DNA of 64,000 nt from Nosocomiicoccus ampullae. Its GTDB lineage: Bacteria > Bacillota > Bacilli > Staphylococcales > Salinicoccaceae. Shown here in pieces: positions 19,939 to 30,252 of this stretch. A program made the translations under genes and the position numbers. The DNA lies in contig NZ_CP079110.1 of NCBI RefSeq assembly GCF_019357495.1, forward strand, positions 930,001 to 994,000, written 5' to 3'. The notes under the pieces are model-generated. The model ran no database searches. It was not told the origin of the DNA and saw only the letters and a program-made list of their open reading frames with translations. Position 1 is the first letter of the stretch. Every line of letters starts with the position of its first letter.

Positions 19939-21060
19939 TTACTTTCTATTTTCGATTGGTTCATATTTTCTATTAGTATAACCAGCGTATTCTGCACGTG
20001 GACGGATGAGTCGGTTATTTTCGTATTGCTCTAACATATGCGCAATCCAGCCCGATGCACGGCTCACTGCGAAGATCGGTGTAAATAAGTCGTGTGGAAT
20101 ACCCATAGAATGATACACAGACGCACTGAAGAAGTCTACGTTTGGAAGTAAACCTTTTTCTTTTTCTACTAATTCAGCAATACGAACTGACATTTCGTAA
20201 AGTTCTGGTTGACCATTTTCTTCAGTTAATTTACGTGACATATCTTTAAGGTATTTTGCACGAGGGTCCCCTTCTTTATATACGCGGTGACCGATCCCCA
20301 TAATTTTTTCTTTGTTTTCAATTTTTCGATTAATATATTCATCAACATTATCTAAACTTCCAATTTCAGATAACATATTCATTACTTGTTCATTCGCTCC
20401 ACCGTGTAATGGTCCTTTTAAAGCACCGATTGCTGCAACTGTTCCTGAGTATAAGTCAGATAATGTTGCTACACAAACACGTGCAGTGAATGTAGAAGCG
20501 TTAATTTCGTGGTCAGCATGAAGAATCAGTGCTTTTTCCATCGCTTCAACTTGAATATCAGTCGGTTCTTCACCGTAAAGCATATACAAGAAGTTCTTCG
20601 CAAAACTATATTCTCTTTTCGGTTTTATTGTTTCTAAGCCGTTTCTAAAGCGTTCAAAGTTCGCAACTAGTGCTGGCATTGCCCCTTGAATACGAAGTGC
20701 TTTGTTCCAGTTTGCTTCTTCAGTTAATGTATCAGCTTCTTCATCAAAAATTCCTAAATAAGAAACCGCTGTACGTAGAGATGCCATTGGGTGATCTCCG
20801 TTTTGAGCAAACTGCTTAAATACTTCCTCTTTATCTTGAGAGATATACATATACTCATATAAATCATCTTTAAATTTAGCTAATTCTTCTTCGTTTGGTA
20901 AGCGATCATTCCATAATAAGTAAATCACTTCTTCAAACTGAGCATTTTCAGCTAAATCATCAATCTCATACCCAGCATACGTTAATTGAGTTCCAATGAT
21001 GGAACTAATTCTTGACTCTCCAATTACTACACCTTCTAAGCCAGAATTCTTTTCAGGCAT
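19939..21060 (-). CDS. citZ: Citrate synthase
   Basis: 373-aa citrate synthase. Active-site histidines are visible in LHADHEINASTF and GIGHRVYKEGDPRAKYL, and the catalytic Asp region is VDFFSASVYHSMGIP. First gene of citZ-icd, with a GGGAGG SD. The upstream region holds an extended -10 promoter followed by a cre-like box, suggesting CcpA control. A 2-methylcitrate synthase role is possible for this family but is less likely next to icd. Confidence 0.96.
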   Translation of the reverse strand: MPEKNSGLEGVVIGESRISSIIGTQLTYAGYEIDDLAENAQFEEVIYLLWNDRLPNEEELAKFKDDLYEYMYISQDKEEVFKQFAQNGDHPMASLRTAVSYLGIFDEEADTLTEEANWNKALRIQGAMPALVANFERFRNGLETIKPKREYSFAKNFLYMLYGEEPTDIQVEAMEKALILHADHEINASTFTARVCVATLSDLYSGTVAAIGALKGPLHGGANEQVMNMLSEIGSLDNVDEYINRKIENKEKIMGIGHRVYKEGDPRAKYLKDMSRKLTEENGQPELYEMSVRIAELVEKEKGLLPNVDFFSASVYHSMGIPHDLFTPIFAVSRASGWIAHMLEQYENNRLIRPRAEYAGYTNRKYEPIENRK

Positions 21061-21083
21061 AAAATAACCTCCCCTTATATCTG

Positions 21084-21113
21084 AAAACGTTTTATTGTTT
21101 TTATTATAACAAA
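21084..21113 (-). promoter_or_regulatory. citZ promoter with cre-like box
   Basis: Minus strand TGTTATAAT (21105-21113) is an extended -10. A cre-like palindrome around AAAACGTTTT (21084-21097; 12 of 14 positions of TGWAANCGNTNWCA on the plus strand) lies right after the expected start of transcription. There it could act as a roadblock for CcpA. Confidence 0.55.
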
Positions 21114-21284
21114 CATTTTACTTACCTGCTGAACATAAAAATCAACTTTCTTTGTGATTAAATAATCAAAAAACTACTACAACACTGTTCTATAAAGCTT
21201 TAAAAATAAAATTTAATTTAATATAAGAATTATAACTAAAAGTTAAGTTTCTTATAAAAATCAATAAGTTTTATTTATAAATAA

Positions 21285-21313
21285 AAACAGAGAGTATTAT
21301 CTACTCTCTGTTT
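21285..21313 (-). terminator. Intrinsic terminator after lipoprotein gene
   Basis: Stem CAGAGAGTA / TACTCTCTG that includes the last codons of the lipoprotein gene, followed by a U-run. The rest of the 240-base gap up to citZ is AT-rich and shows no other gene. Confidence 0.8.
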
Positions 21314-21978
21314 GGCATATCGATTGTATCTATATTATTAATATCGTTGAAGTTAACGTCTCCTTGAACATTATATGATTCATCGTCTTCAGAGAAAACT
21401 CCGTCAACGTGAGCTTCAACTAATTGATAATCGCTATTAAATTTTAGTATAAGTGACAATTCTTCAGTATCATACTCTTCAAGATACGATGATAAATTAT
21501 TACTAATTGCACTTAAATCTTCAACTTCTAATACATTATATGTGAGAACGTATAAATCATCTTCAGTCGTTAACTCACCTTCAGGTAAGTCTTTTAAACT
21601 TTCAATAATTTCAATATAATTCAGTGCATTTAATTCAGTATCTGTATCTTCAAGTTTACCGTTTTGCACTTCTTTTTTCTCACTATCTACATCATAAAAA
21701 GTATAGACCGATTCATTATTATCAACTTCGAATTTTACATTTTCATCATTATCCATCGTCACAAAGAACTCTAATGCCTCATTATCATCGATAGATAAAG
21801 TCCCGTGTTCTTCATACGATAAAACATCATTATTTTGATCGATAGAGTCATTAATAATTGTCTCTGTCGTCATAGACTTTTCTTGTTTCACTTCTGTTTT
21901 TTGCGCATCCTCAGCATCATTACTACATGCACTCAGTAAAACTGATGATGCTAACAAACTAACTAGAATCTTTTTCAT
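21301..21978 (-). CDS. Acidic lipoprotein of unknown function
   Basis: 225 aa with a type II signal peptide: MKK, a hydrophobic core and lipobox LSAC, so Cys19 should be lipidated and the protein anchored outside the membrane. The mature part is very acidic (many Asp/Glu) and reads as repeating beta-strand stretches. This resembles DUF6612-type or LolA/LppX-like lipoproteins, but I do not recognise a definite family. It lies 14 bp after pyk and may share its transcript. Confidence 0.8.
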   Translation of the reverse strand: MKKILVSLLASSVLLSACSNDAEDAQKTEVKQEKSMTTETIINDSIDQNNDVLSYEEHGTLSIDDNEALEFFVTMDNDENVKFEVDNNESVYTFYDVDSEKKEVQNGKLEDTDTELNALNYIEIIESLKDLPEGELTTEDDLYVLTYNVLEVEDLSAISNNLSSYLEEYDTEELSLILKFNSDYQLVEAHVDGVFSEDDESYNVQGDVNFNDINNIDTIDMPNRE

Positions 21979-21992
21979 AACTATCTCCTTAA

Positions 21993-23753
21993 CTATAGAA
22001 CATCTGCATGTCCACTATAAACGACATGCTGTTCGCTATCAACAGTGACATTCATACCTGGTTTTAACACTTCAAAAGCATCTTTAGCGCCAACAATCGT
22101 CGGTAAATCTAAGTTTAATCCAATAATCGCACCTGGGCTTGTTAAACCACCTTCAACAGTAATCAGTCCTGCTGCTTTAACGAGTAGTGGTGTCATCATA
22201 CCGTCGACTTTCTCTAATACGACAATTTTATTCGTCGTATCAACTTTAGATAACTCTTCATATGTTTTAGCAAGTACAACTTCTCCATACCCAGTATGTT
22301 TTCCGATACCTTGAGCGTTTATTAATGTGTCTCCGACAACGTGAAGTTTCATTAAGTTTGTCGTACCTGCCTGACCAGTTGGTACACCAGCAGTAATAAT
22401 GATTAAGTCACCTTCATTAACGATTCCTTTTTCAACAACACTTTGGACTGAGCCGTTTAATACTTCGTCTGTATTATTTAAGCCACCTTTAACAACTGGA
22501 TGAACGCCCCATACAAGACAAAGTTGTCTTGCGACATGTTCATACGGAGTAACTGCAACGATGTCACATTGCGGACGATGTTTAGAAATCATATTCGCCG
22601 TATGACCAGATTCTGTTGCAGCGACGATTGCTTTACAGTTTAAGTTTAATGCCGTATGTGCTGCTGCAACACCAATCGCTGTCGTGACAGTTGGATCTTG
22701 ATATTTCGTACGTTCTGTTAATAATGCTTTATAATTTTGTGCAGTTTCACTTGATTGTGCGATATCTGCCATCGTCATTACAGCTTCAGCAGGATATTCT
22801 CCAGCCGCTGTTTCACCTGAAAGCATTACTGCATCACTACCGTCGAAAATTGCGTTTGCAACGTCACTTGCTTCAGCACGTGTACATCTCGGGTTGTGTT
22901 GCATTGAATCTAGCATTTGTGTCGCTGTGATGACTGGTTTACCCGCATGATTACATTTTTTTATTAATTCCTTTTGAGCAATTGGAACAGATTCAGTTGG
23001 AATTTCAACACCTAGGTCCCCGCGCGCAACCATTAGTCCGTCAGAGACGAGTAAAATGTCACCAATATTATCGATCCCTTCTTGGTTTTCAATTTTAGGG
23101 ATAATTTTAATATATTCAGCACTGTTTTCTTCAAGTAATTGACGAATTTGTAAAACGTCATCTTTTTTACGAATAAATGACGGCGCAATAAAATCAACTT
23201 CATGTTCAATTCCAAATAGAATATCTCTTTCGTCCTTATCAGTCATAGATGGTAAGTTAACTTTAACTTGAGGGACGTTGACCCCTTTTTTATTTTTAAC
23301 TTCACCTTCATTTAAAACGATTGTACGAATAACTTCTTTTTCTAGATCAATACTCGTAATTTTAAGTGTAATAATACCATCATCAATTAAGATTTCGTCG
23401 CCCTCTTTAACGTCATGAATTAACCCACTATAAGTAATTGAAATGTGTGTGTTATCGCCGAGCACTTCATTCATATGAACGTCTAATTCTTGATTTTTCT
23501 CTAAATGAACGACACCATCTTTCATATTATGTGTTCTAATTTCTGGCCCTTTAGTATCGAGTAAAATTCCGATATGTTTGTCTAAACGTTTTGCAACGTT
23601 ACGAATCGATTTAATTCTCGCTAAATGTTCTTCATGGTCTCCGTGAGAAAAGTTTAGTCGAGCAACATTCATACCTGCACGCATTAATTTTTCTAACATT
23701 TCTTCACTTTCTGAAGCTGGTCCAATTGTACATACTATTTTTGTATTACGCAT
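21993..23753 (-). CDS. pyk: Pyruvate kinase
   Basis: 586 aa: N-terminal barrel ([27 protein letters not shown] active-site region), C-terminal regulatory domain, plus the extra domain of about 110 residues with [21 protein letters not shown] that is typical of Bacillales enzymes and related to the PEP-utilising phosphohistidine domain. Last glycolytic step. It follows pfkA by 9 bp in the accD-accA-pfkA-pyk run. Confidence 0.97.
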   Translation of the reverse strand: MRNTKIVCTIGPASESEEMLEKLMRAGMNVARLNFSHGDHEEHLARIKSIRNVAKRLDKHIGILLDTKGPEIRTHNMKDGVVHLEKNQELDVHMNEVLGDNTHISITYSGLIHDVKEGDEILIDDGIITLKITSIDLEKEVIRTIVLNEGEVKNKKGVNVPQVKVNLPSMTDKDERDILFGIEHEVDFIAPSFIRKKDDVLQIRQLLEENSAEYIKIIPKIENQEGIDNIGDILLVSDGLMVARGDLGVEIPTESVPIAQKELIKKCNHAGKPVITATQMLDSMQHNPRCTRAEASDVANAIFDGSDAVMLSGETAAGEYPAEAVMTMADIAQSSETAQNYKALLTERTKYQDPTVTTAIGVAAAHTALNLNCKAIVAATESGHTANMISKHRPQCDIVAVTPYEHVARQLCLVWGVHPVVKGGLNNTDEVLNGSVQSVVEKGIVNEGDLIIITAGVPTGQAGTTNLMKLHVVGDTLINAQGIGKHTGYGEVVLAKTYEELSKVDTTNKIVVLEKVDGMMTPLLVKAAGLITVEGGLTSPGAIIGLNLDLPTIVGAKDAFEVLKPGMNVTVDSEQHVVYSGHADVL

Positions 23754-23762
23754 AATATCCTC

Positions 23763-24722
23763 CTATATAGATAACTCATTTATAATTTCAATGAGTGAAG
23801 TATCTAATTCCTTTTTTTCACTTAACACGGTATCGTATGATACGTGCGAAATCGTATTATTTTTAAGGTAAACCATCTCACCCGAATAGTCATTTAAAAG
23901 TAATGTAACTGCTTCGTGTCCAAATCTTGACGCGAGTATTCTATCTTTTGCCGAAGGTCGACCTCCTCGTTGAATGTGACCGAGAACACTAATTCTCGTC
24001 TCAATATCTAATTCTTTACTTAATAGTTTACTACATTCTTCTGCTGACATAACACCTTCAGCTACTAAAATAATTGAGTGAGCTTTTCCTCTTTCCATAC
24101 CTCGTTTAATTTTAGATGTGATTTTTTCGAAATCATATGGTTCTTCAGGTATTAATACAGATTCTGCACCACTTCCTAATCCACTATATAATGCGAGCAT
24201 TCCACTATCTCTACCCATTACTTCGATAATAAATGTACGTTCATGACTCGTAGCGGTGTCTCTAATTCTATCAACCGCTTCAATCACTGTATTTAATGCA
24301 GAGTCAAACCCAATTGAACTTTCTGTAATCGGTATATCATTATCAATTGTCGCTGGAATCGCAATAGTTTTAATACCATGATTTTCTAATGCCGTCGCTC
24401 CTCTAAAAGTACCATCTCCACCGATCACAACTAATCCTTCAATGTGATATTCTTTTAAGATTTTTACCGCTATTTCTTGGACAGATTCATCTTTAAATTC
24501 CGGACATCTTGCAGAATGAAGTGACGTTCCGCCGCGCTGAATAATATCACCAACGTCAGATAATGACATTTTTTTAATATCTCCACGAATTAACCCTAAA
24601 TATCCGTAAGAAATCCCATATACTTCTAAACCTCTATTTATACTAGAACGAACAACAGATCTGACTGCTGCGTTCATACCTGGTGCATCTCCACCACTTG
24701 TTAATACCGCAATACGCTTCAC
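23763..24722 (-). CDS. pfkA: ATP-dependent 6-phosphofructokinase
   Basis: 319-aa bacterial PFK. Motifs: TSGGDAPGMNAAVR, GGDGTFRGA, substrate loop IPATIDNDI, and GHIQRGGRPSAKDRILASRFG. The main control point of glycolysis, here directly upstream of pyk and downstream of accA, linking glycolysis and fatty-acid synthesis. Confidence 0.97.
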   Translation of the reverse strand: MKRIAVLTSGGDAPGMNAAVRSVVRSSINRGLEVYGISYGYLGLIRGDIKKMSLSDVGDIIQRGGTSLHSARCPEFKDESVQEIAVKILKEYHIEGLVVIGGDGTFRGATALENHGIKTIAIPATIDNDIPITESSIGFDSALNTVIEAVDRIRDTATSHERTFIIEVMGRDSGMLALYSGLGSGAESVLIPEEPYDFEKITSKIKRGMERGKAHSIILVAEGVMSAEECSKLLSKELDIETRISVLGHIQRGGRPSAKDRILASRFGHEAVTLLLNDYSGEMVYLKNNTISHVSYDTVLSEKKELDTSLIEIINELSI

Positions 24723-24791
24723 TTTTACACTCTCTTTCTAAAAAAATACTCCCTTACTAAGTATCATACTTAAAAGAGAGTTAAATTTGTA

Positions 24792-25736
24792 TTATTTTTC
24801 TTCGATTTTAAAATCACCGATATTCATATATTTTTCAAAACGTGAATCTATCAGAACATCTTCATTGAATTGAGATAATTCATCTAAACCGTTTAAGATT
24901 GTTTCTTTAGTATCTTTAAACACAGCCTCTTTATCGATATGCGCGCCACCAATCGGCTCTTTAATTACTTTATCTGCAACATTTAAATCATATAAGTCTG
25001 AAGCGGTTAATTTTAATGATTTTGCTGCTTCTGCTTTTAACGATCCATCTTTAAATAGTATACTCGCTGCACCTTCAGGAGATATCACTGAATATGTACT
25101 ATTCTCTAACATATATAGACGGTCACAAACACCTAATCCAAGTGCACCGCCAGATCCACCTTCTCCAATGACTATTGAAATAATCGGTACATTTAAACCT
25201 GCCATCTCAACTAGGTTTTTAGCAATCGCTTCACTTTGTCCACGTTCTTCAGCTTCTTTACCAGGATAGGCGCCTTTTGTATCGATAAAAGTAATAATCG
25301 GTCGGTTAAACTTTTCAGCTTGTTCCATTAAACGTAGTGCTTTTCTATATCCTTCTGGATGTGGCATACCGAAATTACGTTTAATATTTTCTTTTGTCGT
25401 CATCCCGCGCTGATGACCAACGACCGTTACCGCTTGATTGTTAATACTCGCAATACCACCGACAATTGCTTTATCGTCACCGTATACTCGGTCACCAAAA
25501 AACTCGATAAAGTCATCGAAAATATTCTCAATATATTCTAAAGTTGTCGGACGCTCTAAAGTTCTCGCAAGTTCTACTTGCTCCCAAGGACTAAGTTGAG
25601 TGCTTTTTTTATTTATTTTTGCTTTTATCTTATTAATATCATCACTTAAATCGATATTGTTTTTTTGTTCATAAGTTTCTAATTCTTTTCGTCGTGCTTC
25701 TAACTGTTCAATACTTTCTTCAGAATTTCGTGACAT
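24792..25736 (-). CDS. accA: Acetyl-CoA carboxylase carboxyltransferase alpha subunit
   Basis: 314 aa. N-terminal coiled coil, then the crotonase-fold core with FGMPHPEGYRKALRLM, FIDTKGAYPGKEAEERGQSEAIA and IGEGGSGGALGLG. Pairs with AccD to move CO2 from carboxybiotin to acetyl-CoA. Starts 11 bp after accD. Confidence 0.97.
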   Translation of the reverse strand: MSRNSEESIEQLEARRKELETYEQKNNIDLSDDINKIKAKINKKSTQLSPWEQVELARTLERPTTLEYIENIFDDFIEFFGDRVYGDDKAIVGGIASINNQAVTVVGHQRGMTTKENIKRNFGMPHPEGYRKALRLMEQAEKFNRPIITFIDTKGAYPGKEAEERGQSEAIAKNLVEMAGLNVPIISIVIGEGGSGGALGLGVCDRLYMLENSTYSVISPEGAASILFKDGSLKAEAAKSLKLTASDLYDLNVADKVIKEPIGGAHIDKEAVFKDTKETILNGLDELSQFNEDVLIDSRFEKYMNIGDFKIEEK

Positions 25737-25747
25737 AATCCATCCCT

Positions 25748-26590
25748 CTATTCGTGTAAACGTAAGATTTGTGCGAGTAGTGATCTCATTTCAGTTCGGT
25801 TAACAACTTTATCCAACTGACCATGGTCGATTAAAAATTCTGCAGTTTGGAAATCATCCGGTAGTTTTTCTTTAATCGTTTCTTCAATAACTCTACGACC
25901 TGCAAACCCGATGAGTGCTCCACTTTCTGCTAAGTTAATATCGCCAACTGAAGCAAATGATGCACTAACACCACCAGTTGTTGGATGCGTCATATATGAA
26001 ACATATAATAATCCTTTATTTGAGTGACGTTTCACTGCAACAGATACTTTTGCCATTTGCATTAACGATAAAATACCTTCTTGCATTCTTGCACCACCAC
26101 TCGCTGTAAATACAACAACTGGTAAATTTCGATCAGTCGCATAATTAAATGCTTGTGCGAGCATTTCACCGACTGCACTTCCCATACTCCCCATACGAAC
26201 TCTCGTATCCATGACCGCAACGACGACTTCTTTACCGTCAATTTTACCGTGTGCGACACGAAGCGCTTCATTTAAACCTGTTTTTCTTTTATCATTTTCT
26301 AATTTTGAAACATAATTAGGAAAGTTTAATGGATTTTTAGAAGTGATATTTGTAAATAGTAGTTGCTTACTGTCTTTATCGAGTAACGCATCGAGTCTCT
26401 CGTCACTTGTGACTGGAAAATGATAATCACATTTCGGACACACATGGACGTTTCGAATTAATTCTTTAGTAAAAAGTAAATTTTTACAGTTTGGACATTT
26501 TGTCATCACCGGCTCTGAGTCTTTATAAGTCCCCTTTTTGGTCGGCTCATTCGTCTTTTTATTTAACTTATAAAATAGATCTTTTAACAT
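25748..26590 (-). CDS. accD: Acetyl-CoA carboxylase carboxyltransferase beta subunit
   Basis: 280 aa. N-terminal zinc ribbon (CPNC...CPKC, about residues 32-54), then the crotonase-fold core with [32 protein letters not shown] and [12 protein letters not shown]. It forms the A2B2 carboxyltransferase with AccA. Directly downstream of a FadR-like GntR gene (21-bp gap), suggesting they share a transcript. Confidence 0.97.
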   Translation of the reverse strand: MLKDLFYKLNKKTNEPTKKGTYKDSEPVMTKCPNCKNLLFTKELIRNVHVCPKCDYHFPVTSDERLDALLDKDSKQLLFTNITSKNPLNFPNYVSKLENDKRKTGLNEALRVAHGKIDGKEVVVAVMDTRVRMGSMGSAVGEMLAQAFNYATDRNLPVVVFTASGGARMQEGILSLMQMAKVSVAVKRHSNKGLLYVSYMTHPTTGGVSASFASVGDINLAESGALIGFAGRRVIEETIKEKLPDDFQTAEFLIDHGQLDKVVNRTEMRSLLAQILRLHE

Positions 26591-26611
26591 AACTTCTCCT
26601 CGACTCTATGT

Positions 26612-27022
26612 TTAATCGGTATATTTTTTAATAATTGTGTATATCGCACGAAGAATTTTATTATCCTGTTCTTGAACATTTTTATTGCCGTGATATTCCC
26701 TTTTAACATAATCTTCAAATACCCGATTAATTTCTTTTAATTCCTCACGCTGTTCGTCTGTTTTAATTAAAAATTGTCCGATAATATCAAATAAGCGGTG
26801 ATCTTTAAAATCAGCAAGATACGTGCCTTCACCAATTTTTACGTGAACAACACCGAGCATTTCTAAAGCACGGAGTGCTTCTCGAACACTCTGTCTTGAA
26901 ACGTTTAGTTTATCTTTTAGATAACGTTCACTTGGAAGACGATCACCAGGTTTAATGTTATTTTCGCGAATAATTTTTTCTAGCTCAATTAAAATATATT
27001 CAAATCTTGTTTTATTATTCAT
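26612..27022 (-). CDS. Short FadR-type GntR transcriptional regulator
   Basis: 136 aa. The winged helix (residues 8-72: LEKIIRENNIKPGDRLPSER, VSRQSVREALRALEMLGVVHV, GEGTYLADF) is textbook FadR-subfamily GntR. The ligand-binding FCD domain is cut to about 60 residues against a usual ~150, so it may not bind an effector in the usual way. Upstream of accD-accA, with a 15-bp palindrome just before it that matches the FadR-type operator. Likely autorepressor and regulator of the acc-pfk-pyk run (inference). In Staphylococcus this place is usually occupied by malic enzyme. Confidence 0.88.
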   Translation of the reverse strand: MNNKTRFEYILIELEKIIRENNIKPGDRLPSERYLKDKLNVSRQSVREALRALEMLGVVHVKIGEGTYLADFKDHRLFDIIGQFLIKTDEQREELKEINRVFEDYVKREYHGNKNVQEQDNKILRAIYTIIKKYTD

Positions 27023-27041
27023 TTTTTACCTGCCATTTTTA

Positions 27042-27056
27042 AGTGGTCATACCACT
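27042..27056. promoter_or_regulatory. FadR/GntR-type operator upstream of the regulator
   Basis: Perfect palindrome AGTGGT-ATG-ACCACT. Its core TGGTATGACCA fits the FadR-subfamily consensus TnGTnnnACnA exactly. It lies 20 bases before the ATG of the GntR gene, a place expected for autoregulation. Confidence 0.75.
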
Positions 27057-27088
27057 GATAATAACATGACTTTAACGATCATTCAATT

Positions 27089-30000
27089 TCAATGAATTAA
27101 GCGCACATTCTCTTTCCCAAGTGCATCAAATAAATATTCTAATTGTGAGTAATTTATAAATCCGAGGCGATTTTTTTTCATATCAATTACAGGAATTCCA
27201 TTATGAGTGAGTATATGTGTTAAATCTTTCGTTTCATGATTACGAACAACAACATATTTAGTATGTTTAATATAATCTCTCACAAAATCATCCACCATAT
27301 ATAATCGATTGATAATAAGTTGTTTATTATTTTTATATTCATCCATCACACCATCAATAACAAGCATATTTTGCTGGAGTTTAGATAAGTTTATAATATA
27401 ATTTTTTGGAAACAACACAGCATCCGTCTCTGTATGACCATCTGTAATTTTAACGTAAGCCATATCTTCATTTTTTTTCGTACGAATTTGACGAACTTCT
27501 AATATATAAACGAGAAATATCCCTTGTTCACGTTTGTTTTTATTACTGAGTAAATGAAAAGGAACGTACTGTATATCTTGATGTTTTAAAATTATCGGGT
27601 GTTCAGATATAAAGAATCCTAATACTTCCTTTTCTCCATTAATTTTTTCAGTTTGAGATAGTTCTTCAACATCTGCTTCAGATCGAACGGGGGTTAACCC
27701 GAGAACCATGTCGATTAAATTAATTTGGTTCACTCCATCTTTGACTGCATCTAACGCTTTTTTAGATTCTTGTAAAAGTGACTTTCTCGAACGATTAAAC
27801 TCATCTAAACTTCCAGATAAAATGAGTGCATTAACCTGTTTTTCTGTTAAACGAATGCCGAATTCATTTAACCGTGAGATGAATTCATAAATATCTTCAA
27901 ATGGCTGTTCTTGACGTGCTTCTATAATCTTATCGGCTAATTCTTTTGAAATACTTTTTAACATTGAAAAACCAAGTCGAATTCCGTTCCCTTCACTTGT
28001 ATTTTGATACAGTGACTTGTGAATGCTAGGTTTAACCAATTTAATGTTTAATAATTTTAATTCTTGTAATGTACGTTCTAATTTATCTGGTTTTGTTTTA
28101 TGCTCGAGTAACATCACCGAGTAAAATTCTTTCGGGTAATGTGCTTTAATATATGCCATACGATACGTAATAATTGAGTAAACTAACGCATGACTTTTTG
28201 GGAATCCATAGTCTGCGAACTTTAAAATTAAGTTAAAAAGTATTTCACTCACATTTTGATCGTAATTATTTTTTAATGCACCTTGGATGAATTTTGTTTT
28301 TTCGTTCATGAGTTCTTCTCGGTTCTTTTTTGACATCGCACGCCGAGTAATATCCGCTTCTTGCAGCGTGAAACCAGCGATTTTACGCGTCGTTTGCATA
28401 ATTTGCTCTTGGAAGATCATGACTCCATACGTATCTTTTAATATGTCTTTTAAATCATCATGTGGGTATTGGATAGGTGCATTAGCATGTTTAATATGAA
28501 TAATATGATCAATTTGTTCCATTGGTCCTGGACGATACATTGCTAAAACGAGCGCAAGATCTAACAAACTATTCGGTTTATATCTTTCAATCACTCTCGT
28601 AATACCTTCAGATTCTAACTGAAAAATCCCTGCTGTTAACCCAGAAGATAATAACTTAAATGTTTTTTCATCATTTAACGGGATATTATTTACATCAAAC
28701 CCTGGATTTTTATGTTTAATACGTGTACTCATATAACGAATTAGCGACAGTGTTTGTAAACTCAAGACATCGATTTTTAGTAACCCAACTTTTTCACAAT
28801 CAGCCATCGGCCACTGACTACTAATCCCATCACTAGTAAACATAATCGGTATTTCTTCATTTAAAGGATTTCTACCAAGTAACACACCACTTGCATGAAT
28901 AGACGTATTTCTTGGTAAGTTTTCAATTTTTAATGCGTACTTCTTTAGTGACTTGTATTTTGGGTGAATTTCGATTAAATGGTTAAACCTCTGAGAATTA
29001 AAAGCATCTTCTAAATTCATATTGTTTTCATCAATAATATTAGAAACTTCTCTTAATTCACTATCTGTAAAATTAAAAATTCTTCCGATTTCTCGTGCTG
29101 CACTTTTAGCAGTCATATTGTTGTAAGTTAATATATTCGCTACATGCATCTCACCGTATTTATCTTGTAAATATTTGAGTACTTTCGGACGATCTACTGA
29201 CGCAAAGTCAATATCAATATCTGGCATTGTTACGCGTTCTTTATTTAAAAATCTTTCAAAAAGTAAATCATATTCAATTGGATCGATATCAGTAATATCG
29301 AGTAAATACGCAACTAAACTTGCTCCAGACGACCCGCGACCTGGGCCGACGTAAATATCGTTATTTTTTGAATATCTTACGAGGTCTGAAACAATTAAAA
29401 AATAATCCGCATATCCCATTTCTACAATCGTCGTATATTCTTTATTTAAACGATTTGTATAGTTAGACGTGATATTTTTGATTTTTTTATTTAACGCATT
29501 CTTTAATTCTTCTTTTAATAATTCCTCACTCGAATCGTTTGTAAATTTTGGAAGTGTAAATTCAACTTTTGGGATATACATTTCGCATTTACTGACGATT
29601 TCTTTATTTACTTCTAAAAAGCCTTCAAATTCTTTGACTTCTTCTCTTAACTTAACGTGAGATGTACCTTCTGATTCGTTTAAATAGTCTAAATTTATTT
29701 TTTCATTTTTTTGAATCGCATTTAAAATAGTTTTTACTGGCGCGTCTAATTGTTTATAGTAATAACTCTCAGAAATATATGCACGTTTATACGTATCGTG
29801 ATTTAATTTGTGAGAAACGTATTTATCTTCTCTAGGGATATTAATTTCATTCAAGATACCAATTCCATCTTCATTTTTTAATACGGCGATACAACCCGTG
29901 GTATCTTTTAAAAATGATAATGGTGTCGTGTCTATTTGTTTATAGCTAATTCGAGAAGATAATTTTGATAAAAAGTGAAAGCCATCTAAGTTTTTAGCAT

Positions 30001-30235
30001 ATAAAACTACGTTCGCATTTTCAAAGTTTGATTCAATTTCAACTTCTAGACCGACGATTGGTTTAATGTTCTCTTTTTGTGCTTTTTCGATAAACTCATA
30101 TGCCCCGTGCATATAGTTAAAGTCTGTTATCGCAACACTTGTTTGCTTATCTTCTTTTAAAATATATAGAAGTGGATCAATTTGAATATTGCTGTTTAGA
30201 AACTCGTAACTACTATGCACATTTAAATTGATCAT
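27089..30235 (-). CDS. dnaE: DNA polymerase III subunit alpha (DnaE)
   Basis: 1048-aa family C polymerase of the DnaE (not PolC) type, which in Firmicutes extends RNA primers before hand-off to PolC. PHP domain at the N-terminus (LNVHSSYEFLNS), catalytic aspartates in MPDIDIDF, GPGRGSSGASLVAYLL and QLESEGITRVIERYKP region, helix-hairpin-helix and a C-terminal OB fold (LVYILEVRQIRTKKNEDMAYVKITDG). It lies 17 bp after nrnA, as in staphylococci. Confidence 0.97.
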   Translation of the reverse strand: MINLNVHSSYEFLNSNIQIDPLLYILKEDKQTSVAITDFNYMHGAYEFIEKAQKENIKPIVGLEVEIESNFENANVVLYAKNLDGFHFLSKLSSRISYKQIDTTPLSFLKDTTGCIAVLKNEDGIGILNEINIPREDKYVSHKLNHDTYKRAYISESYYYKQLDAPVKTILNAIQKNEKINLDYLNESEGTSHVKLREEVKEFEGFLEVNKEIVSKCEMYIPKVEFTLPKFTNDSSEELLKEELKNALNKKIKNITSNYTNRLNKEYTTIVEMGYADYFLIVSDLVRYSKNNDIYVGPGRGSSGASLVAYLLDITDIDPIEYDLLFERFLNKERVTMPDIDIDFASVDRPKVLKYLQDKYGEMHVANILTYNNMTAKSAAREIGRIFNFTDSELREVSNIIDENNMNLEDAFNSQRFNHLIEIHPKYKSLKKYALKIENLPRNTSIHASGVLLGRNPLNEEIPIMFTSDGISSQWPMADCEKVGLLKIDVLSLQTLSLIRYMSTRIKHKNPGFDVNNIPLNDEKTFKLLSSGLTAGIFQLESEGITRVIERYKPNSLLDLALVLAMYRPGPMEQIDHIIHIKHANAPIQYPHDDLKDILKDTYGVMIFQEQIMQTTRKIAGFTLQEADITRRAMSKKNREELMNEKTKFIQGALKNNYDQNVSEILFNLILKFADYGFPKSHALVYSIITYRMAYIKAHYPKEFYSVMLLEHKTKPDKLERTLQELKLLNIKLVKPSIHKSLYQNTSEGNGIRLGFSMLKSISKELADKIIEARQEQPFEDIYEFISRLNEFGIRLTEKQVNALILSGSLDEFNRSRKSLLQESKKALDAVKDGVNQINLIDMVLGLTPVRSEADVEELSQTEKINGEKEVLGFFISEHPIILKHQDIQYVPFHLLSNKNKREQGIFLVYILEVRQIRTKKNEDMAYVKITDGHTETDAVLFPKNYIINLSKLQQNMLVIDGVMDEYKNNKQLIINRLYMVDDFVRDYIKHTKYVVVRNHETKDLTHILTHNGIPVIDMKKNRLGFINYSQLEYLFDALGKENVRLIH

Positions 30236-30252
30236 TCACTTCACCTCAACTT

